Assembly (NCBI RefSeq): GCF_022009635.1
Contig: NZ_CP091716.1
Coordinates: forward strand, 5,787,501 to 5,851,500
DNA length: 64,000 nucleotides
Source: Variovorax paradoxus
GTDB taxonomy: Bacteria > Pseudomonadota > Gammaproteobacteria > Burkholderiales > Burkholderiaceae_C
Direction of reading: 5' to 3'
Translations under genes and position numbers: made by a program
The notes under the pieces: generated by a model
Databases searched by the model: none
Seen by the model: only the letters and a program-made list of their open reading frames with translations
What the model was told of the DNA's origin: nothing
Part shown: positions 57,814 through 64,000 of the stretch, piece by piece
How the letters are laid out: each line of letters begins with the position of its first letter
Numbering within the stretch: the stretch's first letter is position 1

Positions 57814-58290
57814 TCACTCCAGGGGGAGCGCCGTGGTGAACTTGATTTCGTTGAGGCACACGCTCGAGCGCACCGCCGACACCCCGGGCATGTGCATCAG
57901 CGTGTGCATCAGGAACTGCGAGAGCGACTCCAGGTCCTGCGCGACCACCTTGAGCACGTAGTCGAAGTCGCCCGTCACCGAATAGCACTCCAGGATCTGC
58001 TTCATGTCGGCGATCAGGTCCTGGAACTTGGGCAGCTCGTCGACATGGCCGCGCGCCATGGTCACGTGGATGAAGGCGATCACGCCCAGCCCGACGCGGC
58101 GCGCATTCAGCCGCGCGGCATAGCCGTGGACCAGCCCCAGTTCTTCCAGCCGCCGGTGGCGCCGCAGGCACTGGGCAGGCGAAAGGTTCGCCACTTCCGC
58201 CAGCTCCAGGTTCGACGCGCGGCCGTTCACCTGGAGGTGCTCCAGAATCCGCCGGTCGATCCGGTCGAGTTCGACATCATGCAATTTCAT
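57814..58290 (-). CDS. Lrp/AsnC family transcriptional regulator
   Basis: A 158-residue Lrp-type regulator. N-terminal helix-turn-helix (about 8-58) with Leu-Asp-Arg-Ile-Asp-Arg-Arg-Ile-Leu-Glu-His-Leu-Gln and Leu-Ser-Pro-Ala-Gln-Cys-Leu-Arg-Arg, then a RAM (amino-acid-binding) domain at about 70-150 with Cys-Tyr-Ser-Val-Thr-Gly-Asp-Phe-Asp-Tyr-Val-Leu-Lys. It should sense an amino acid and act on the divergent ABC importer. The 202-base region between them holds two phased repeats that could be its operators; one overlaps the likely start of its own gene, implying autoregulation. Confidence 0.94.
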   Translation of the reverse strand: MKLHDVELDRIDRRILEHLQVNGRASNLELAEVANLSPAQCLRRHRRLEELGLVHGYAARLNARRVGLGVIAFIHVTMARGHVDELPKFQDLIADMKQILECYSVTGDFDYVLKVVAQDLESLSQFLMHTLMHMPGVSAVRSSVCLNEIKFTTALPLE

Positions 58291-58310
58291 TTCTCCCAGA
58301 CCTTTCTGGA

Positions 58311-58369
58311 TGCAATTTTATGGTGCAAAGCGGGGTAAGTCCGGGTCTTTCATGCACCTTAATTGTGCA
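58311..58369. promoter_or_regulatory. Two phased TGCA-N9-TGCA sites, candidate Lrp-type operators
   Basis: Site 1 has TGCA at 58311-58314 and 58324-58327; site 2 has TGCA at 58353-58356 and 58366-58369. Each spacer is nine bases, and the 20-base site sequences agree at 16 positions, including AAAG after each right half. Centres are 42 bases apart, four helical turns. Lrp-type octamers commonly bind such phased sites. A TAAAAT on the minus strand in site 1 could be the regulator's own -10 box. Confidence 0.6.
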
Positions 58370-58492
58370 AAGTACGATCTAGACTCCGAGCGCCGGAGTT
58401 GCAGCACGCAATTCCAGCCCCCTGGATTCCCTGCCCCGGCACCCGCCGGCGGCGCACTCAGACGCATCCCTTCCCCATCCGGAGACCCCTAC

Positions 58493-59473
58493 GTGAAAAA
58501 CGCTTTGCTTCGCACACCCTTCAGCGCAATGGCCCTGGCCCTCGGCATGCTGGCCGCCGCGCCTTCGTTCGCGGCCGACACCAAGTCGGTGGCCGTGACG
58601 GCCATCGTGGAGCATCCGGCGCTGGATGCCGTGCGCGACGGCGTGAAGGCCGAACTCAAGGCTTCCGGCTACGAAGAAGGCAAGAACCTCAAGTTCACCT
58701 ATCAGAGCGCGCAGGGCAACGTGGGCACCGCCGCCCAGATCGCCCGCAAGTACGTGGGCGACGCGCCCGACGTGATCGTCGCCATCGCCACCCCGTCGGC
58801 GCAGGCCGTGGTCGCTTCCACCAAGACCATCCCGGTCGTGTACTCGGCCATCACCGACCCGGTGGCCGCCAAGCTGGTGAAGAACTGGGACGCCACCGGC
58901 ACCAACGTGACGGGCGTGTCCGACCTGTCCCCGCTGGAAAAGCATGTCGCCCTCATCAAGCAGGTGGTGCCCGCCGCCAAGCGCATCGGCGTGATCTACA
59001 GCCCCGGCGAAGCCAACTCGGTGGCCATCGTCGAATCGCTCAAGAAGGCCGCCTCGGCCGCCGGCATGACCGTGGCCGAAGCCGCCGCCGCCCGCACGGT
59101 GGACGTGCCGACCGCCGCCCAGAGCCTGGTCGGCAAGGCCGACGTGATCTACACGCCCACCGACAACAACGTGGTCTCGGCCTTCGAAGGCATCGTGAAG
59201 GTGGCCCAGCAGGCCAAGCTGCCCGTGGTGGCTGCCGACACCGCCACCGTCGAGCGCGGCGCCGTGGCCGCCCTGGGCCTGAACTACAGCGACATCGGCC
59301 GCCAGACCGGCAAGATCGTGGTGCGCATCCTCAAGGGCGAGAAGCCCGGCACCATCGCCTCGCAGACCAGCACCAACTTCGAGCTGGTGGTGAACCCCGG
59401 CGCGGCCAAGCTGCAGGGCGTGACGCTCTCCGACGAGCTGCTGAAGACGGCGAAGGTCGTGAGCACCAAGTAA
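58493..59473 (+). CDS. ABC transporter substrate-binding protein (TrpX-like)
   Basis: A 326-residue periplasmic binding protein of the ABC_sub_bind family, whose members bind tryptophan, tyrosine or related compounds. Signal peptide at residues 1-28 (cleavage after Ser-Phe-Ala). Family marks are Ala-Ile-Val-Glu-His-Pro-Ala-Leu-Asp, Gly-Asn-Val-Gly-Thr-Ala-Ala-Gln-Ile-Ala, Ala-Ile-Ala-Thr-Pro-Ser-Ala-Gln, Val-Tyr-Ser-Ala-Ile-Thr-Asp-Pro-Val, and Tyr-Thr-Pro-Thr-Asp-Asn-Asn-Val. A GTG start follows a GGAGA ribosome site by seven bases; the open frame before it is Pro/Arg-rich and not part of the protein. It is divergent from the Lrp gene. Confidence 0.93.
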   Translation: MKNALLRTPFSAMALALGMLAAAPSFAADTKSVAVTAIVEHPALDAVRDGVKAELKASGYEEGKNLKFTYQSAQGNVGTAAQIARKYVGDAPDVIVAIATPSAQAVVASTKTIPVVYSAITDPVAAKLVKNWDATGTNVTGVSDLSPLEKHVALIKQVVPAAKRIGVIYSPGEANSVAIVESLKKAASAAGMTVAEAAAARTVDVPTAAQSLVGKADVIYTPTDNNVVSAFEGIVKVAQQAKLPVVAADTATVERGAVAALGLNYSDIGRQTGKIVVRILKGEKPGTIASQTSTNFELVVNPGAAKLQGVTLSDELLKTAKVVSTK

Positions 59474-59555
59474 TCCCTGCGACGGGCCCGCGCCCCGGTT
59501 TCATCCACCGGGGCGCGCCCGTTTCCGCCTCGCCGCCTGCCGGAAGCCTCCCCCC

Positions 59556-60452
59556 ATGTCCCTCATCGCCTCGCTGGGCGCCATCGAGATCGGTCTGATA
59601 TTCGGACTGGTCGCGCTGGGCGTCTTAATGTCGTTCCGCATCATCAACTTTCCCGACCTCACGGTGGACGGCAGCTTTCCGCTGGGCGCCGCCGTGGCCG
59701 CGACGCTGATCGTCGCCGGCTGGAACCCGGTGGCCGCCACCGCGGTGGCCTGCGTGGCCGGCGCCGTCTCGGGCTGGGTCACGGCCTGGCTCAACGTGAA
59801 GCTGAAGATCATGCAGTTGCTCGCGAGCATCCTGGTGATGATCGCGCTGTACTCCATCAACCTGCGCGTGATGGGCAAGCCCAACGTGGCGCTCATCACC
59901 GAACCCACGGTGTTCAGCATGGTCGACTTCGGCGGCATGCCGGAGCAGTGGGCCAAGCCGCTCTTGCTGCTGCTGATCGTGATCATCGCCAAGATCGTGG
60001 TCGACATGTTCTTCGCCTCCGAAGCCGGCCTGGCGATGCGCGCCACCGGCGGCAACGCGCGCATGGCGCGGGCCCAGGGCATTTCGACCGACTTCCACAC
60101 CATGGCGGGCCTGGCGCTGTCGAACGCGCTGGTGGCGCTGGCAGGCGCGCTGTTCGCGCAGAGCCAGGGCACGGCCGACATCTCGATGGGCGTGGGCACG
60201 ATCGTGATCGGCCTGGCCGCGGTGATCATCGGCGAGACGCTGATGCCCGCGCGCAGCATGGTCATCACCACGCTGGCATGCATCATCGGTGCTCTGCTCT
60301 ACCGCTTCTTCATCGCGATGGCGCTGAACACCGACTTCATGGGCCTGCAGGCGCAAGACCTGAACCTGGTCACCGCCGTGCTGGTGGCCTTCGCGCTGCT
60401 GGTGCCGGCCTACAAGCGCAAGCTGGGCGCGCTTTTCAAGGGGAAGAACTGA
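59556..60452 (+). CDS. ABC transporter permease (TrpY-like)
   Basis: A 298-residue inner-membrane permease of the BPD_transp_2 type with about eight helices. It has the opening Leu-Gly-Ala-Ile-Glu-Ile-Gly-Leu-Ile-Phe-Gly-Leu-Val-Ala-Leu-Gly-Val, Phe-Pro-Asp-Leu-Thr-Val-Asp-Gly-Ser-Phe, and an EAA-like cytosolic segment with Ala-Arg-Ala-Gln-Gly-Ile-Ser-Thr-Asp. Its stop overlaps the ATPase start by one base (TGATG), so the two are coupled. It belongs to the same three-gene importer. Confidence 0.92.
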   Translation: MSLIASLGAIEIGLIFGLVALGVLMSFRIINFPDLTVDGSFPLGAAVAATLIVAGWNPVAATAVACVAGAVSGWVTAWLNVKLKIMQLLASILVMIALYSINLRVMGKPNVALITEPTVFSMVDFGGMPEQWAKPLLLLLIVIIAKIVVDMFFASEAGLAMRATGGNARMARAQGISTDFHTMAGLALSNALVALAGALFAQSQGTADISMGVGTIVIGLAAVIIGETLMPARSMVITTLACIIGALLYRFFIAMALNTDFMGLQAQDLNLVTAVLVAFALLVPAYKRKLGALFKGKN

Positions 60453-61246
60453 TGCTGCGCGCCCAACAACTCGAAATGACCTTCAACCCGGGCACGCCGA
60501 TCGAGAACCGCGTGCTGCGCGGGCTCAGCCTGGAAATTCCCACCGGCCAGTTCGTCACCGTGATCGGCTCGAACGGCGCGGGCAAGTCGACCTTCCTGAA
60601 TGCGGTGAGCGGCGACCTGATCGTCGACAAGGGCAGCATCGAGATCGACGGCAAGGACGTGACCCGCATGAACGCCTGGCAGCGCTCGGGCATGGTGGCC
60701 CGCGTGTTCCAGGACCCGATGGCCGGCACCTGCGAGGCGCTGACCATCGAGGAAAACATGGCGCTGGCCTGGAAGCGCGGCGAGCGGCGGGCCTTCGGCT
60801 TCGCGCTGAACCGCAACCTGCGAGAGCTGTTCCGCGAGAAGCTGTCGATCCTGAAGCTGGGGCTGGAAAACCGGCTGGCCGACCGCATCGGGCTGCTGTC
60901 GGGCGGCCAGCGGCAGGCGGTGAGCCTGCTGATGGCATCGCTCAAGCCCTCGCGCATCCTGCTGCTGGACGAGCACACCGCCGCGCTGGACCCGAAGACC
61001 GCCGCCTTCGTGCTGGAACTCACGGCCAAGATCGTCGAGGCCGGCCAGCTGACCGCGATGATGGTGACGCACAGCATGCGCCAGGCGCTGGACTACGGCT
61101 CGCGCACGGTGATGCTGCACGAGGGCCAGGTGATCCTCGACGTGGCCGGGCCGCAGCGCGCCGGGCTCGACGTGCCCGACCTGCTGCGCATGTTCGAGCA
61201 GACCCGCGGCGAGAAACTGGACGACGACAAGCTGCTGCTGTCCTGA
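60452..61246 (+). CDS. ABC transporter ATPase (TrpZ-like)
   Basis: A 264-residue ATPase. Walker A Gly-Ser-Asn-Gly-Ala-Gly-Lys-Ser-Thr, Q-loop Val-Phe-Gln-Asp-Pro, signature Leu-Ser-Gly-Gly-Gln-Arg-Gln-Ala, Walker B Ile-Leu-Leu-Leu-Asp-Glu-His-Thr-Ala-Ala-Leu, and H-loop Val-Thr-His-Ser. The signature and Walker B match the LivF/TrpZ-like subgroup. The stop overlaps the following acetyltransferase start by one base (TGATG), suggesting a four-gene operon under Lrp-type control. Confidence 0.93.
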   Translation: MLRAQQLEMTFNPGTPIENRVLRGLSLEIPTGQFVTVIGSNGAGKSTFLNAVSGDLIVDKGSIEIDGKDVTRMNAWQRSGMVARVFQDPMAGTCEALTIEENMALAWKRGERRAFGFALNRNLRELFREKLSILKLGLENRLADRIGLLSGGQRQAVSLLMASLKPSRILLLDEHTAALDPKTAAFVLELTAKIVEAGQLTAMMVTHSMRQALDYGSRTVMLHEGQVILDVAGPQRAGLDVPDLLRMFEQTRGEKLDDDKLLLS

Positions 61247-61773
61247 TGCAGTCCTCGAGCCCTCTCCTGCCGCTCGTGCGCGCGATGCGCGCCGGCGACC
61301 TCGACGCCGTGCTCGCGATCCAGCTCGCCTGCTACGGCGCGGGCTTCGTGGAAGATGGCGAGCTGATCGCAAGGCGGCTCGCGGCCGCGCCGCACACGGG
61401 CTGGGTCGCCGAGCACGGCGGCGGCGTGCGGGCCTATCTGGCGGGCTATCCGTCGATGGCCGGCAAGCTGACGCCGCTGCACGGCGAGTTCGAAGTGGCC
61501 GCGCAGGCCGATTCGCTCTATCTGCACGACCTGGCGGTGCACCCCGATGCGTCGGGGCTGGGCCTCGGCCCGCGGCTGGTGCGCCACGCCTGGGCGCATG
61601 CGGCGCAGGCCGGATGGCGGCATTCGACGCTGGTGTCGGTGCAGTCGTCGGTCGGTTTCTGGGAGCGCCAGGGCTATGCGACAACGCAGCCCGATGGCGC
61701 CGAGCAGCAGGCCCGGCTGGCCACCTACCCCGGCCGGTCGATCTACATGATCCGCCGGCTGGACGCGGCCTGA
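61246..61773 (+). CDS. GNAT family N-acetyltransferase
   Basis: A 175-residue acetyltransferase. The acetyl-CoA pyrophosphate loop reads Gly-Leu-Gly-Pro-Arg-Leu-Val near residue 107, after the Leu-His-Asp-Leu-Ala-Val-His-Pro-Asp strand, and the C-terminal part holds Gly-Phe-Trp-Glu-Arg-Gln-Gly-Tyr, all standard GNAT features. Substrate unknown. Its start overlaps the ABC ATPase stop by one base, so it may modify the imported amino acid, but this is only context. Confidence 0.88.
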   Translation: MQSSSPLLPLVRAMRAGDLDAVLAIQLACYGAGFVEDGELIARRLAAAPHTGWVAEHGGGVRAYLAGYPSMAGKLTPLHGEFEVAAQADSLYLHDLAVHPDASGLGLGPRLVRHAWAHAAQAGWRHSTLVSVQSSVGFWERQGYATTQPDGAEQQARLATYPGRSIYMIRRLDAA

Positions 61774-61780
61774 GCGGCTT

Positions 61781-62059
61781 TCAGCGGCGCCAGCCGCGCA
61801 TCGCCAGCCATTGCACGATGCCGCAGACCACCACGAGCGCGGCGTAGGTCGCCATCATCCCGTCGCGCCCGAACACCACGAGGCCGCCCGCCAGCACCCC
61901 GACGCCGGCCAGGAAAACGAACGCCAGCTGCGCCCACCAGCGCGGCACGCCGGCGCGCCCGCCGCCCAGGTAACGGCCGGCGAACACCAGCACCAGCGCC
62001 ATGAAGGCGGCAGGTGCAACGAAATTGAGCAGGTGATCGAGGAGGTCGAGCAGGTCCAT
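61781..62059 (-). CDS. Hypothetical small membrane protein
   Basis: A 92-residue protein with three hydrophobic helices at about 12-29, 42-63 and 68-85, a Gly-Gly-Gly-Arg loop between the first two, and an Arg-Gly-Trp-Arg-Arg end. I do not recognise the family. It converges with the acetyltransferase, seven bases apart, and is divergent from hemA. Its composition is membrane-like, which argues it is real. Confidence 0.6.
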   Translation of the reverse strand: MDLLDLLDHLLNFVAPAAFMALVLVFAGRYLGGGRAGVPRWWAQLAFVFLAGVGVLAGGLVVFGRDGMMATYAALVVVCGIVQWLAMRGWRR

Positions 62060-62158
62060 CGGAGGGCCGCATGCGTGGGTGAGGTCATGCGGCAGGGCTT
62101 ATGGCTGTCATAGGGAAAGCCATTTGTCCCTCTGCAAGCCCGGTGCGGCTGCTGATTT

Positions 62159-62164
62159 TATAAT
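62159..62164 (+). promoter_or_regulatory. TATAAT box immediately ahead of hemA
   Basis: A perfect -10 hexamer that ends only seven bases before the hemA ATG. If used, transcription would begin at or one base before the start codon, giving a nearly leaderless message. No matching -35 box is evident. Confidence 0.35.
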
Positions 62165-62171
62165 CACGGGA

Positions 62172-63443
62172 ATGTCTGTCTGGGCTCTTGGCTTGAACCA
62201 CACGACCGCGCCGCTCGATCTGCGCGGTCGTTTTGCGTTCGCGCTCGACCAGATCGCCCCCACGCTGCAGAGCCTGCGCAGCTCCTTCGGCTCCGGCCGC
62301 CATCCCCAGGTCGAGGCCGCGATCATCTCCACGTGCAACCGCACCGAGATCTACTGCGCCTCCGAGCACGCCGCGCTCGACCACACCTTCGGCTGGCTGG
62401 CCCAGAGCGGCGGCGTGACGCCCGCGCTGCTGCGCTCGCATGCCTACACCCTGCACGACGACGAAGCCGCGCGCCACGCCTTCCGCGTGGCCAGCGGGCT
62501 CGATTCCATGGTGCTCGGCGAGGCCCAGATCCTCGGCCAGATGAAAGACGCGGTGCGCGCCGCAGAAACCGCCGGCGCGCTCGGCAGCACGCTCAACCAG
62601 CTGTTCCAGCGCTCCTTCGCCGTTGCAAAGGAAGTGCGCACCGCCACCGAGATCGGCGCGCACTCCATCAGCATGGCCGCCGCCGCCGTGCGACTGGCCG
62701 GCCAGCTGTTCGAAGACCTGCGCAAGACGCGCGTGCTGTTCGTCGGCGCCGGCGAAATGATCGACCTCGCGGCCACGCACTTCGCGGCCAAGGAGCCCAA
62801 GTCCATCGGCATCGCCAACCGCACGCTGGAGCGCGGCGAGAAGCTGGCCTCGCGCTTCGGCGGCGAAGCCATGCGGCTGGCCGACCTGCCCTCGCGGCTG
62901 GCGGAATTCGACATCGTCGTGAGCTGCACCGCGAGCACGCTGCCGATCATCGGCCTGGGTGCCGTGGAGCGCGCGCTCAAGGCACGCAAGCACCGCCCGA
63001 TGTTCATGGTCGACCTGGCCGTGCCGCGCGACATCGAGCCCGAAGTGAAGGCGCTGGAAGACGTGTACCTGTACACCGTCGACGACCTCGCGCAGGTGGT
63101 GCAGCAGGGCCACGCCAACCGCCAGGCCGCCGTGGCGCAGGCCGAAGTCATCATCGACGCCGGCGTGCAGAGCTTCATGCACTGGCTGGGCCAGCGCGGT
63201 ACCGTGCCGCTGATCCAGCAACTCAACGCGCAGGCCGACGAATGGCGCGCCGCCGAGATGGCACGCGCCCGCAAGCTGCTGGCCAAGGGCGAGTCGGTCG
63301 AGGCCGTGCTCGAAGCCATGTCGCGCGGACTCACGCAGAAAATGATGCACGGCGCGCTGGCCGAACTGCACGCGGGCGATGCCACTTCGCGCGAGCAGAC
63401 GGCGCAGACCATCTCGCGCCTGTTCCTGCGCAAAGAGCGTTAG
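62172..63443 (+). CDS. hemA: Glutamyl-tRNA reductase
   Basis: Reduces glutamyl-tRNA to glutamate-1-semialdehyde, the first step of haem synthesis in C5-pathway bacteria. The 423-residue protein starts [13 protein letters not shown], has catalytic Cys55 in [20 protein letters not shown] for NADPH, and Asp-Leu-Ala-Val-Pro-Arg-Asp. The ATG is fixed by this N-terminus. There is no clear ribosome site, and a TATAAT box ends seven bases before the ATG. prfA follows, the conserved order. Confidence 0.96.
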   Translation: MSVWALGLNHTTAPLDLRGRFAFALDQIAPTLQSLRSSFGSGRHPQVEAAIISTCNRTEIYCASEHAALDHTFGWLAQSGGVTPALLRSHAYTLHDDEAARHAFRVASGLDSMVLGEAQILGQMKDAVRAAETAGALGSTLNQLFQRSFAVAKEVRTATEIGAHSISMAAAAVRLAGQLFEDLRKTRVLFVGAGEMIDLAATHFAAKEPKSIGIANRTLERGEKLASRFGGEAMRLADLPSRLAEFDIVVSCTASTLPIIGLGAVERALKARKHRPMFMVDLAVPRDIEPEVKALEDVYLYTVDDLAQVVQQGHANRQAAVAQAEVIIDAGVQSFMHWLGQRGTVPLIQQLNAQADEWRAAEMARARKLLAKGESVEAVLEAMSRGLTQKMMHGALAELHAGDATSREQTAQTISRLFLRKER

Positions 63444-63539
63444 CGACGCTCGCCAGCGGCCCGGCTCCGCCGGCCGCAGCCTTCATTGCGCCTGCCGCTG
63501 CATTGCGGCTTCCTCCCATTTTTTCGAGCCCCTTCCGCC

Positions 63540-64000
63540 GTGAAATCCTTTCTGCGCCACCAACTCGAACGCTACGCCCAGCGCCTGGGCGAGCTCGACT
63601 TCCTGCTCTCGCGCGAAGACATCATGAGCGACATGGCGCAGTACCGCACCATCTCGCGCGAGCATGCCGAAGTCACCCAGATCGCCGGCCGCTATGAGCG
63701 CTACAGGCAGCGCGAGGCCGACATCGCCGGCGCCAAGGAGATGCTCGACGACCCCGACATGGCCGAGATGGCACGCGAGGAAATCTCCGGCGCCGAGGCC
63801 GAGCTGGTGCAGCTCGAGGAAGAGCTGCAGCGCCTGCTGCTGCCCAAAGACCCGGACGACGCGCGCAACGCCTTTCTCGAAATCCGCGCGGGCACGGGCG
63901 GCGACGAATCTGCCCTCTTCGCGGGCGACCTGCTGCGCATGTACACGCGCTATTGCGAGCGCGCCGGCTGGCGCTGCGAGATCGTGAGCGAGAGCGAGAG
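63540..64000 (+). CDS. prfA: Peptide chain release factor 1 (partial, runs off the window)
   Basis: The first 153 codons of release factor 1, which ends translation at UAA and UAG. A GTG start at 63540 begins Met-Lys-Ser-Phe-Leu-Arg; the N-terminal helical domain follows, then [16 protein letters not shown], a strong RF1/RF2 signature, and Met-Tyr-Thr-Arg-Tyr. The stop-codon-recognising and GGQ regions lie beyond 64000. RF1 rather than RF2 is supported by the neighbour hemA (hemA-prfA-prmC order) and by the absence of the RF2 frameshift site. Confidence 0.93.
   Translation, partial: MKSFLRHQLERYAQRLGELDFLLSREDIMSDMAQYRTISREHAEVTQIAGRYERYRQREADIAGAKEMLDDPDMAEMAREEISGAEAELVQLEEELQRLLLPKDPDDARNAFLEIRAGTGGDESALFAGDLLRMYTRYCERAGWRCEIVSESE

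Noticed and set aside
58310..58492. In-frame extension of the ABC binding-protein gene to an upstream ATG
   Set aside because: The extra 61 residues are Pro/Arg/Cys-rich and would bury the signal peptide; the GTG at 58493 has a proper ribosome site.

Overview
This is a GC-rich bacterial chromosome segment with very dense coding. Gene content and order point to a betaproteobacterium of the order Burkholderiales, most like Comamonadaceae and Variovorax in particular. That placement is recognition plus inference, not a database result. Supporting signs are DUF3460 next to scpA, a QueE with the CX14CX2C cluster spacing described for Burkholderia, the ubiE / Tim44-like / ubiJ / ubiB neighbourhood, a giant DUF3683 FAD/Fe-S oxidoreductase, and GC-rich REP-like palindromes of the kind seen in Comamonadaceae. 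I see no transposase, integrase, prophage, CRISPR array, rRNA or tRNA. No stretch longer than about 300 bases lacks a gene.

Layout. 1-9.8 kb: a TMEM175-like channel, a small membrane protein, a YceH-family protein, an isocitrate/isopropylmalate-type dehydrogenase, metG, a small lipoprotein, a lone hypX, a SulP transporter and a BamE-like lipoprotein. 9.8-17.5 kb: DUF3460, scpA, nadB, panB-panC-queE and queD on the plus strand, meeting nadC-nadA on the minus strand across a large palindrome. 17.5-25 kb: the minus-strand run rhodanese-grxC-secB-gpsA-nadC-nadA, and the plus-strand run gpmA-ctpA-moeB, which converges on an AsmA-family gene. 25.3-31 kb: a receiver-only protein, a NarL-type regulator and a divergent CHASE3 histidine kinase, followed by a stress/envelope cluster (DUF1328, DUF883, YqjE-like, YqjK-like, ferritin-like diiron protein, BON lipoprotein, CsbD).

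31-39.7 kb: a packed minus-strand series reading FmdB, DUF502, aspS, nudB, an EEP phosphatase, folE, a BLUF photoreceptor, an EamA transporter and DUF429, with a sodium/solute symporter upstream. 39.7-50 kb: ubiquinone genes ubiB, ubiJ and ubiE with a Tim44-like protein, then DUF971, a HIT protein, the 1292-residue oxidase and serA, all on the minus strand. 50-57.8 kb: a complete glycerol-3-phosphate importer (ugpB-A-E-C) with ugpQ and a large DUF3772/MscS channel. 57.8-64 kb: an Lrp/AsnC regulator divergent from a three-gene ABC importer, a GNAT acetyltransferase, a small membrane protein, hemA, and the start of prfA, which runs off the end.

Most of the window is housekeeping: NAD, pantothenate, queuosine, folate, ubiquinone and haem precursors, translation and envelope functions. 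The points most worth a second look are the translationally coupled folE-BLUF pair with its altered FolE motif, two helically phased TGCA-N9-TGCA sites between the Lrp gene and its ABC importer, the stress cluster beside a CHASE3 two-component set, the isolated hypX, and a terminator-like hairpin in the leader of the FmdB/aspS/folE operon.
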